Positions 43,040-52,206 of a stretch of 64,000 nucleotides of DNA are shown one piece after another (the stretch's first letter is position 1; the number at the start of each line of letters is the position of its first letter). The translations under genes were made by a program, and so were the position numbers. The notes below the pieces were generated by a model. That model saw only the letters and a program-made list of their open reading frames with translations, searched no databases and had not been told where the DNA came from. Source of the DNA: Triatoma infestans (taxonomy: Eukaryota; Arthropoda; Insecta; Hemiptera; Reduviidae); the NCBI GenBank assembly GCA_011037195.1, contig JAAEAF010014496.1, positions 1-64,000 of the forward strand, written 5' to 3'.

Positions 43040-44264
43040 GCCCCGCTTAAATCGGTGGTTGAAAGTGGCGATTTCCTTTTGACGCCCACTTTTTACTGCT
43101 GTATTGAAAACTATTTAAAAATCAAGAAAAATGTAATTTTTTCCTATTTCTCTGTTTCATAGACTAATATTAAAAGCGGGTTTTTTCTCCAATAAATAAG
43201 AGAGCTCAAATGCTGATAAAACTTAAAAGCTATTTTAAAACCTTAAGAGACTTAAAATAGGTAAAACAACATTCCACTTCATTTACAAAAGTCGATAAAA
43301 AAATATTTCCTATTTATTCAAAATGATTTCCTCGGCTTAAACGGCACAAGCGCAGTCGTTTCCCAGCAAATGAAGTTGTTAATCGTATCATGTCTGCCGG
43401 AATTGCTAAGCAGGTTTGGATTAAGTTTTCTAAGTGCTTTTGGAGTTGTTGGTTCCTTGGCATAAATTTTTTCTTTGAATTATCCCCAAAGAAAATAATC
43501 AAGAGAGGTTAAATCTGGCGATCTGGAAAGGCCAGCTTACCGGTCCCTGTCTTCCGATCCAACTATTACTGAACATCTCATTCACTTCTCTCCTCGCCAC
43601 TAAGGCATAGTGCGCGGGACAACCATCTCGTTGGAACCACATACTTGTTATGACATTCAATCTCACATCCCCCAGCAACTGTGATAACTCTTGGCGAATC
43701 AAATTAGCGTATTCTTGCCCATTTAAAGTACCTGGCAAAGTATGGGTAAATAATTCTGTCTGCAACCAATCCGCACCAAACAGTAACAGACAGATGTTCA
43801 ATAACCGCTGGATCTGGAGGTGGTAAACTGGCCTTCCAGATCGCCAGATTATACGCCTCTTGATTTTTTCTTTGGCGTTTAAGCTGAGGAGGTCATTTTG
43901 AATACATTGGAAATATTTTGTTATCAATTTTTGTAAATAAGTGGAATATTGTTGTGTTTTAACTGATTTTTAATTAACTTATGGCTTTAAAGTAGGTGTT
44001 AAGTTTTATCAGCATTTGAACTATTATTTATTAAGAAAAAAATAGAAATTAATAAGAAAATCCGCTTTTAATTGAAACAGAAATAGGAAAAAACGACAAT
44101 CATTTAATCTTTATGATTGAATATCTCGACAACGCTTTGAAATATTGAAGTGAAATTAACGGCATATTTCTTCATTTTTTTTAATAGTTTTCAATACAGT
44201 AGTAAAAAGTGGGGGTCAAAAGGAAATCGCCACTTTCTAGCACCGATTTAAGGTGTAATGCGGC
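43040..44264 (-). mobile_element. Tc1/mariner-type DNA transposon with long terminal inverted repeats
   Basis: The left end GCCCCGCTTAAATCGGTG... and right end (reverse complement GCCGCATTACACCTTAAATCGGTG...) match over about 80 bp or more, sharing AAAGTGGCGATTTCCTTTTGAC and TACTGTATTGAAAACTATT. TA stands outside both ends (43038-43039 and 44265-44266), the usual target of this superfamily. The inside holds a broken transposase on the minus strand. Confidence 0.85.
43320..43927 (-). pseudogene. Mariner-type DDE transposase, C-terminal half
   Basis: The minus-strand frame 43499-43927 includes WFQRDGCPAHYALVARREVNEMF, where the Asp after the Gln-Arg is the second catalytic acid. Then comes GRQGPVSWP, which in relatives leads to PRSPDLT--DYFLWG with the third. 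The frame breaks near 43500; the remaining C-terminus (KKKFMPRNQQLQKHLENLIQ) continues in 43320-43500. The N-terminal DNA-binding half is missing, so the element would need transposase from elsewhere. Confidence 0.8.
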
Positions 44265-44266
44265 TA

Positions 44267-44913
44267 TAAAATCAACAAACACTAACACCATCATAAACTA
44301 GAGCAAAAATACTTGAACAAACTTTATGTTCATTTTTTTGATATCTTCCTTTTAAGAATTATTTCAAAAGTGGCCTGTTTAAATTGGACACCCTGTATAT
44401 ACCTTTCATACTCAGACCTCAAAACATGTAGTTCCAATGATAATTCAATTTCAGAACTCACAATTTTCCTAGTATATCCCGATTGAAATAGTAGAGGAGG
44501 TAAAAAGACTCAAATAAAACAGAAATGGCTTAGAGTTTCTAGGAAAAGTAACTTTTCAGAATAACGATAAATAAAGTATCTGAATTTGTTCTCACATTTC
44601 ATTTAGACTCAAACAAGGAGCGGAAATAAAGAGGAGAGAAACAAGAGGAATAGAACTTGTAATCCTGAAATGGGAGAAACTAATGAGAAATAAGAAACTG
44701 TGTGTATAGTTCAGAAAAGGAAGAGCAGTCTGTAATTAGGGATATCGTCATTTGAGATAATTAATTGCGGAGAAGAGAAGCGTCGCGTACTTTTAATAGT
44801 TTTATATGTTAAGGAATTAGTGGCAATGTTAGAAAGTTTTATTAATCTATGGAACTTTTCTTTATTATTATTATTTTTTGTTTTAATTTAAATGTTTTTT
44901 CCATTCAGTAAAC
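44267..44913. other. Unassigned, no gene seen
   Basis: AT-rich, with no coding signal. Confidence 0.5.
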
Positions 44914-44926
44914 TACCTGTTGTTAC

Positions 44927-45225
44927 CATCAGAGACATTTTCCGTGGTAGCCTGCTTCATTTTGTGGTCATCGACCTGTTTCGGGCGTTCGCCCATCTTC
45001 AAGATGCGTTTTTCAGACAGTGTGCCAACACAGATAGTATAGAGTAACTTAGTTAGTGTGAAACTAAGTTACTCTATACGAGTCTGTGTTGGCACACTGT
45101 CTGAAAAACGCATCCTGAAGATGGGCGAACGCCCGAAACCGGTCGATGACCACAAAATGAAGCAGGCTACCACGGAAAATGTCTCTGATGCTTTCCAGCT
45201 CTGCGGAACCAACCACCACAACAAA
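44927..45225 (+). mobile_element. Foldback element copy C, near-perfect palindrome
   Basis: About 130-bp arms meet at GTGTGAAACTAAGTTACTC around 45055. Both arms include the ribozyme-like motif, and the right arm extends with GCTTTCCAGCTCTGCGGAACC and ends CCACCACAACAAA. The host bases TACCTGTTGTTAC flank both ends (44914-44926 and 45226-45238), a 13-bp target duplication. It has no protein-coding capacity. Confidence 0.9.
45111..45148 (+). ncRNA. Hammerhead ribozyme-like motif, copy C, consensus arm
   Basis: CATC 45111-45114, CTGAAGA 45115-45121, extra T 45122, stem II GGGC/GCCC with loop GAAC (45123-45134), GAAA 45135-45138, palindromic ACCGGT with predicted cleavage after C45144, and GATG 45145-45148 pairing with CATC. 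The opposite arm (44969-45006, minus strand) has TTGAAGA instead of CTGAAGA and ACAGGT instead of ACCGGT, so that arm should be inactive. Confidence 0.65.
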
Positions 45226-45479
45226 TACCTGTTGTTACATCTGAGCACCTACTACAAGATGACTGTTGTAATGATCACCTTGCCAGAGCTGAAGGGAAAA
45301 TGTGCGTCTTAAATGCTTGTGGATCATTAGATGTTAACAATCTCCAACATTAAATGTAATTTACTCCCTTTTCACTCTTATTTGATCAAATTACAAACAT
45401 AAATTGTTTCTTGAATTGCTAGCCGATTTAATTTTAAGAAGAATGTTGTAAGGCGAATAAATGACGATACATTATTTCA

Positions 45480-45869
45480 TAAAATTGCCCCTGCAGGTCC
45501 GGGGACAGAATAGGCCTGCTCCAGTCCAGGATGTCGTAAGAGGCGACTAAAGGACAACGCAGGGACGGCTGGCTTACAGCCGTATGGGCATAGCAAACCC
45601 ACGGAACCCAAGCTCAACACCACGCCACATAACACATACACACATACACACACACCACACACACTCATGCACACAAATGCACACACCCCTAAATCTCGGT
45701 TCCCGAGCCGAGCGGTTTTTGGGCGGGGGTATCGGCCCATGTATCGGTCCCACTGAGTACCAGGCCAATCTCAGTGAGTAAGCAGGCCTTCTCTCCGGTA
45801 AAGGCGCACTGTCGGAGAGTGACATCGGGTACGGAAAACCCACTGCATCTGGAATGGCATGGTAAGTCC
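45480..45869. other. Moderately repetitive GC-richer sequence, unclassified
   Basis: It contains GATGTCGTAAGAGGCGACTAAAGGAC (45528-45553), a sequence type I associate with untranslated parts of insect LINEs, then a CA-rich tract (45624-45675). Open frames over it on either strand have microsatellite-driven composition. I do not assign it to a family. Confidence 0.4.
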
Positions 45870-46405
45870 AAGCTGGTGTCAGGAGGATGTGGTAAAACCG
45901 TAAGGCACGTTCAGGAGTTTCCTGATCATGCCCGGGCCAGTGACCATTCTGGCCTTCAAGTAGGGGACTTGTTCCCTCTATGAAATGGTACCATGGGATC
46001 GTGAGCCCAATTATGGTAGAGTCCCAATGATCTGGTTTGCCTTCGGGAATAGTTCCGCCTTCTTCCATTCCCTCACAACAACATGTCGGAGAGTGACAAG
46101 CTGGTGTCAGGAGGTTGTGGTAAATCCGTAGGCTTGTCTTTGGCCGGGCCAGTGACCATTCTAGGCCTTCAAGTAGGGGACTTGTTCCCTCTACAAAATG
46201 GTACCATGGGATCGTGAGCCAGCCCGGCGGAGTTCTGTCTCCGCGCTCACGAGTTGCGGAAAGGTTTCGTGGTGGTCGAGGTTTTGCGATGATGATAGTA
46301 GAGTCCCAGTGTATCTGTTCTGTGGGAGGAAGTTGGTTGGTTTGCCTTCGGGAATAGTTCCGCCTTCTTCCAATCCCTCACAACAACAACATGTCGGAGA
46401 GTGAC
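45870..46405 (+). repeat. Tandem duplication of about 230-300 bp
   Basis: 45870-46097 and 46098-46405 both begin AAGCTGGTGTCAGGAGG, contain GGCCTTCAAGTAGGGGACTT and ATGGTACCATGGGATCGTGAG, and end ACAACATGTCGGAGAGTGAC. The second copy has about 80 extra bases in its middle (near 46223-46300), or the first has lost them. Confidence 0.85.
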
Positions 46406-46699
46406 CTATAGAACGTCCCAAATCGTGGGAACTATATGGAACCTACTTTTAAAACAAATTCAACAGGCTTAGTTACGAATGGAGAGCAATCTTCATCCAA
46501 AAAAAATTAATTTAAAGAATGCAAGAATTATCTGCCAATAAATCAGGCCAGCAATTTTTCATTATGACTTGTCAAGGGGAACGAAAATCTTTTGAGCCAT
46601 ATTGGCCTTATAAGATGTTTGATTTTTTAAAAAGATATGTCCGGGGACGAAAACCAAAAAATTGAGAAATGGTTCCCTTCTGATTTAGACGAGAGCTAG

Positions 46700-47280
46700 T
46701 GAGAAAGCTAAATCACTGCTGGAGCTAGAAACGTTTGAAGGTATGAAAATTAAGGTTGAGTTACATAAAACACTCAACTATTCTAAGGGAGTAGTAACAA
46801 TCTATGATCTAATCCATTGTAGTGAAGAAGAGATCTTAAATGAATCAAGATCACAGGGTGTTGTCGAGGTTAAGCGCCTTTATAAAAGACCATTTGGGGA
46901 GAGTAAGCCTACTAACTAACATTCGAAGGTTCACAACCACCTGAAAAAATTACTGTGGTTTGAATTCACTTGTGGTGTGATTTGTATCATTGCTCGTGAG
47001 GCATTATATTCCAAGTGCTTTAAGGTGCTTCAAATGTTGGTCGCTGGGCCAAATAGCGGGCAACTGCACCATCGGTGATCGTTGCAAGCTTGCTCTGCGC
47101 CAATTCACCAGAATGAATGTGTTACTCCGGCATTATGCATAAATTGCAATGGCTGTCACTCTTCAGTGTCAGTAGATTGTATAAAGTATAAAAAAGAAAA
47201 AAGAGCTCAAGAAATTAAGATTAAGGAATGTATAAGTTATAGAGAAGCATTAAGGAAAGTGAATGCCGAAACTACTAGAC
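46700..47280 (+). pseudogene. LINE ORF1 (Gag) with CCHC zinc knuckles
   Basis: 46720-46890 encodes ETFEGMKIKVELHKTLNYSKG and CSEEEILNESRSQGVVEVKRLYK, an RRM-like part typical of Jockey/I ORF1. After a frameshift, CFKCWSLGQIAGNC (47017-47060) starts the knuckles, continued as CINCNGCHSSVSVDC (47135-47180). The C-terminal helix region ECISYREALRKVN ends it. It would bind RNA and form the RNP. Confidence 0.75.
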
Positions 47281-47319
47281 CTATATCTTGCGCGCAGTGT
47301 GTCTCTAAAACACCAGCCG

Positions 47320-48040
47320 ATAAGAAAAATGAATTGCTAAAGTTAGTTCGAGCATTATCACCTCCTTTTATTATATTAGGTGACTTCAATGCTCACCACA
47401 TTCAATGGGGATCCACCCATGTGAGTCATCGTGGAAGAATTCTTGAAGAAATTCAAATTACAGAAAACATTGCGTTAATTAATAAACAAGAATTCGCCCA
47501 TTTCAATAGTAGTAACGGCACCCTCACAGCAATCGATCTAGCCTTTTGTTCCCCACAACTATTTCCAGTTCTTGATTAGAAAGCTCATAATGATCTCTGT
47601 GGAAGTGATCATTTCCCTATACTGATAAACCATGAATTACACAATATTGATGAATTTGTAGTCCCTAGATGGTCAATGAGACGGGCAGATTGGGACAAAT
47701 TTGCCTCTCTAGCCAATTTCATTGAACATGGCTTTTCAAATATTGATGATGAATTAGACTATATAGGAATAAGTATTGAATGATGTCGCTGAAGCATCCA
47801 TCCCTAAAACGAATGCACACCTACATAACTGTCCCGCCCCTTGGTGGGTCGAACGCTGCAGAATTGCAATTAAAAATAGGAAAAAAGCTTTGAGACGATT
47901 CCATAACCAGCCTTCCGAATTAAACTTCGCTAGATACAAATATTAAGATCTGAAGCCAGAAGGATAATAAAGGAAAGCAGAAGAGAATCCTGGGGAGAAT
48001 TTATATCAACCATCACACGATCTACTCCAACCTCCGAAGT
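47320..48040 (+). pseudogene. LINE EEP endonuclease C-terminal part and linker
   Basis: SPPFIILGDFNAHHIQWGS (47360-47415) holds the GDFNAHH metal-site motif. NGTLTAIDLAFCS and, past an in-frame stop at 47578, GSDHFPILI complete the conserved end of the endonuclease, with its His. The linker (PRWSMRRADWDKFA, then PAPWWVERCRIAIKNRKKALRR) follows. The N-terminal half with the QN and QE motifs is absent. Confidence 0.8.
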
Positions 48041-49470
48041 GTGGAGAAAAGTGAAGACGATCATAGGGATTCGATCCAATAACCAGATACCTGGTTTAAA
48101 CATAAATGACGGCGTCATAATTGATGACGCAGAAAAAGCCGAATTACTGGCCGAGACTTTTGCAAAAGTGTCCAGGGCAGATGGATATTGCCGGAAATTC
48201 CTGACCATTCTACTGGCAAGAAGAACAAAACAATATAGATTTCCTTGATACAGATCGTAACCACTTCTATAATGTGCCTTTAAAGCTATGGGAACTAGAA
48301 GCGTCTTTGTCCGGATCCAAAGATACGTCCCCAGGATCGGACAAAGTGCACTACAGATTTTTAAAAAACCTAACCCGTAACAATAAAATATATATTCTGA
48401 GGTTTTTCAATAAAATATGGAATAACAAAACATTTCCGTAAGCTTGGAGCGCCGCAATAACTATACCAATCTTAAAGGAAGGCAAAGATAAAACAGACCC
48501 CCAGTCATATCGTCCCATCACTTTAACAAGCTGTCTATGTAAGACATTAGAAAGAATGGTGTGTAGACGACTGACATGGTACCTAGAATCTAATGAACTT
48601 CTAAGTAAACGGCAAACTGGTTTCAGGCGAAACCACAGCACCATGATCCTTTAGTAATACTTGAAGATGCCATCCAAAACGCTTACAGAAAAAAACACCA
48701 TCTCATAGTAGTTTTTTCGGCATAGAAAAAGCTTTCGATATGGTGTGGAGACATAGCATACTTAAACAGATGTACTACTGGGATTTAAAGGGAAACCTGC
48801 CAATATTTGTTGTGGTGCCCTGCTGCCAATGGTGCTCTGCTGCCAATATTTATTCAGAATTTCCTAAAACTCAGGACATTTAGGGTACAGATTAGAAATT
48901 TCTTGTCATCTCCTTTTACACAAGAAAACGGGGTTCCTCAAGGCAGTATATTAAGCTCTACGCTGTTTCTTATAGCAATAAATAACATTATAAATTGTTT
49001 AGAACCAGCAGTAGAAGGAATGCTCTATGCCGACGATCTGGTAACATTTAGTAGTTCTCCAAGTCTCTCAATAGTTGAAGAGAATCCACAGACCGTCATA
49101 GGTAATCTAGAACTGTAGAGAAGAATGGTCTCCACTTCTCTCCAAACAAAAGCACATACACGCATTTCCATAGATTTAGAAGAGAACAGCCAGCAGTAAA
49201 ACTTAGATTGGAAGGCAGAATTATTCCATGTTTGGACAAAGTGAGATACCTGGGAATTATCGTCGATTCAAAATTAAATTGGCGTCCGCACCTACAGGAT
49301 TTAAAACAGAGGTGCATTAGGAAACTCAATGCAATAAAAGTATTAAAAGGGACTTCTTGGGGAGCTGATCGCAATAATCTAATTAACTTTTACAAGCTTT
49401 TATCCGCGCGAGGTTGGATTACGGAAGCATTATTTACGGTTCGGCCAGGGAATCTGTATTGCAAATACTG
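48039..49470 (+). pseudogene. LINE reverse transcriptase
   Basis: The fingers begin after WRKVKTIIGIRSNN. LSGSKDTSPGSDKVHYRFL-like text (48300-48365) and SYRPITLTSCLCKTLERM (48505-48560) follow. The palm includes ENGVPQGSILSSTLFLIAINN (48930-48990) and MLYADDLVTFS with the YADD box (49020-49053). The thumb is CLDKVRYLGIIVDSKLNWRPHLQ (49230-49300). At least four frame changes or stops occur, so the copy is inactive although the catalytic box is intact. Confidence 0.85.
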
Positions 49471-49619
49471 AACCCTATCCATAATGAAGTAATCCGTATG
49501 TCAGTAGGGGCTTTAAGGACAAGTCCTATACCTAGTTTATTTGCAGAAAGTAGAGAACCTTCTCTAAGAGCAAGGAGAAATATGCTGATGTGTAATTACG
49601 CGGCCAGAATATCATCGCG

Positions 49620-50306
49620 TTGGTAAATCATATAGCCCACAAAATTCTTTTCACATCTGGCAGTCTAGAATATTACAATACATATTCTGGTACAAAACCG
49701 TTGGGGATATATTCCCAAACTTTCTGCTCCCAAAATGATATTGCCTTTCCGTCCTTAATAAGCCTTATAACACCCAGAATTGAACCATGGATACTAAATC
49801 GCCCCATTGTAGATTTCACCCTTGGTAAATATGATAAAAGTGATACTCCGCATTGTATATACAGAAGTACGTTCCTGGAGAGAACTAAGAATAAATATAA
49901 AGGCTTCAAGCAAATATTTACAGACGGCTCCAAAATAAGCACGAATGTGGGATCAGACTTTGTCATAGATAATGCTATTCATGGTTTTTCGTTAAGTAAT
50001 ATAGCAAGTGTTTTCACCGCAGAAATATTTGCCACAAGTAAGGCACTTGAATATATAGCAAATAATGAAGAAAAAAACTACATTATATGTACCGATTCAA
50101 GAAGCTCTCTTGAGGCTATAACTAAATTAGACACAGATAACACTCTGATCCAGTCTATACATAAATCTTTACATACTGGCACGCAAAATTCAAAGAAAAT
50201 TATTTTCTTATGGGTCCCTGGGCATATTGGTATAAAAGGGAATGAAGCTGCTGACAAAGCGGCCAAGAGCGCAGCCTTTAGAAGTAATAAATTGAATGGG
50301 TTTTAA
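49620..50306 (+). pseudogene. LINE RNase H domain
   Basis: A 228-residue open frame. The RNase H motifs appear in order: IFTDGSKISTNVG (first Asp, about 49915), SVFTAEIFATSKALEYI (Glu), IICTDSRSSLEAI (Asp, about 50085) and FLWVPGHIGIKGNEAADKAAK with the His/Asp end (about 50205-50265). All acidic residues look intact. It degrades RNA of the RNA-DNA hybrid during insertion; presence of RNase H places the LINE in the I/R1/Jockey-like assemblage. Confidence 0.85.
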
Positions 50307-50338
50307 GCAGCGACTGGAAAAACTATTTAAAGAAGCAA

Positions 50339-50716
50339 GTGATGTTGCAGTGCATGAATGAGGGGGAGTCAATACCTCTAACAAATAAATTAAGAGCTGT
50401 AAAATATAAACCCGAAAAATGGGTTACATCATGTAGAACATCTCGTCGTGAGGAAGTCGTCCTGGCCAGGCTGAAGATCGACCATACGTTGCTGACCCAC
50501 GGACATATCTTTAGAAAAGAATCACCGCCAATGTGCGAAAACTGCGATGTTCCACTAACAGTCCTCCATATATTTACTGAATGCACGATGTACAATGAAG
50601 CAAAAGGGAGAGTGAACTTAGAAAATAACATTAAGGAAATTCTAAGTGACAATGAAAACAATGTACAAAAAGCGCTGCAGTTTCTACAAGAAATTAACTT
50701 AATGCATTTAATTTAA
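50339..50716 (+). pseudogene. LINE ORF2 C-terminus with Cys/His motif
   Basis: 125 residues with CRTSRREEVVLARLKIDHTLLTHG, then PPMCENCDVPLTVLHIFTECTMY, the CxxC...HxxxxC pattern near the end of I/Jockey ORF2 proteins. It is out of frame with RNase H, separated by a frame change near 50305. The stop at 50714-50716 is followed by the 3' UTR. Confidence 0.8.
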
Positions 50717-51058
50717 TGGACACTATGCTGAAAATTTATATTAGTACTCGTTTAAATCGATGTATATAGGTTTCTCTTTTGTTTAGGTCTATAAGTACAA
50801 TTAATTTATATTAGATTTATACTTAGGCTGTAAGAATGGTTGTATGAATGAGTGCGGGGGGGCCAATGTCGGGATAGGGGTGGCAGACTTCTTCTCTACA
50901 GGACGCCTTTCCTGTACTTTAAATGTACAGAATTGGGAGACACTGTCTTCTGGAGGGTGGGTCTATATCGGGATTGGCACCCTGGCAAGGTATGAATGGT
51001 ACGAAAGAATGTAGTGTAAATAGTATTAATATGTTAGTTTAGGTTTCGTTTCTGTTTA

Positions 51059-51323
51059 GGGTGCGAGGAATATTGAGTACTCCACCCGAAATTCAGTTTA
51101 GTGCGTATATGTATAGTATGACTGGCCATTTTTAATGCGTGTATGTATTTATTTGCTTGGGAGTATTTATTAGTATCAGCGCATTTAAGTATGTAAGTAT
51201 TTATTGGAATGTTTGTCTGTATGAATGCGTGATGGTAAGTGTAAACTAGAGTAAATGTACATATTAGTTTTACTTTAGGATATGATCCGTGAGGGGTGGG
51301 AGGAATATCAAGTACTCCACCCC
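51059..51323 (+). other. LINE 3' UTR stem-loops with conserved loop
   Basis: Two hairpins share the loop GAATATCAAGTA or GAATATTGAGTA: 51059-51087 (GGGTGCGAG with CTCCACCC) and 51293-51323 (GGGGTGGGAG with CTCCACCCC). The minus-strand LINE at 32431-36780 has a third (32431-32459) with the same loop and a different stem. Confidence 0.75.
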
Positions 51324-51501
51324 AAGTAGATATAGAAACAATATAGGTTCGATTTATTTATGTATTAGGTCAGTTGTCGTTAGGTTTTCTTCGTTAGGTA
51401 ACTAGTAGTTTAACATAATCAGTATAGTGTCCATCAGAGATAAGATAACAGGTGCGAAGGACCTTAGATGTTGTGCACCTTTCAAATAACAAAAAAAAAA
51501 A

Positions 51502-51916
51502 TTTCGTAAAATAAACAAAAATTGGTTAACAGTTCATACAACTTCCCCAGAAAGTTTTGTATACAATTAGTGACAATTTGAAGGTTATCTTCTTAGTATG
51601 TGCATATCTCGTGTATATTCCTTGTGTTTGTTTCTTTTATATTTTTATATTCTCTGTCTTACAGCGGCAAGAAGAATTATTGCGATCGTGTAAAATTTTC
51701 GATGTCGAGTATTCACCGTTAAGTACACTTTCTGAGGTCTCTTGAACCAAGAATGTGTTTTTTAGAAATTTGTCTCTGCGTGTATGTATGTATGTTGTTC
51801 GGTATTTATCCGAATTTAAATTTGCCGCCGTCAGAATATAATAATTTATCAACTATAGGCTGTGTCCTAAATGTAGAGTGGGGGTAGTCCCTTTTATTGC
51901 CCTCTCCAGTCAGTAC
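51502..51916. other. Unassigned, no gene seen
   Basis: Short frames only. Confidence 0.4.
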
Positions 51917-52206
51917 TAATTAACGCTCAGACAAGGCGGATTATGTGCAGCATATGTTACATTCTACTTATATAGTTTAGACCACTTCCGTTATCCCTAA
52001 ACCTGAAAACCCAAGTCTGCCACTTCTGGTTTTCCACCGGGTTAGTGTTAATAAGTGAGTCACTCGTAAGCACTCGGACAAGCCAGTTGTATGTTGCAGT
52101 ATATGTCACATTCTACTTGTGCAGTTTAGACCACTTCCGCTTTCCTTAAACGTGAAAACCCAAGTCTGCCACTTCTGGTTTTCCTCGGGGTTAGTGTTAA
52201 TAAGTT
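51917..52206 (+). repeat. Direct tandem repeat, 149-bp period
   Basis: GTTTAGACCACTTCCG, GAAAACCCAAGTCTGCCACT and GGGTTAGTGTTAATAAGT occur in both copies, offset by 149 bp (51975 and 52124). The left half of each also carries GCA-TATGTTACATTCTACTT-like text. Confidence 0.85.

Larger units (their letters stand above)
46640..51491 (+). mobile_element. LINE (I/Jockey group, with RNase H), nearly full length, decayed
   Basis: Order on the plus strand: Gag-like ORF1 with zinc knuckles, EEP endonuclease lacking its N-terminus, linker, RT, RNase H, C-terminal Cys/His region, long 3' UTR, then TTTCAAATAACAAAAAAAAAAA at 51480-51501. Each domain can be placed but most have frame shifts. The junction between ORF1 and the endonuclease (about 47250-47330) lacks the EEP start, which suggests an internal deletion there. 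Confidence 0.85.

Noticed and set aside
45477..45871. Cys/Val-rich protein on the minus strand
   Set aside because: The composition comes from the CA/GT-rich tract at 45624-45675; no conserved motif.
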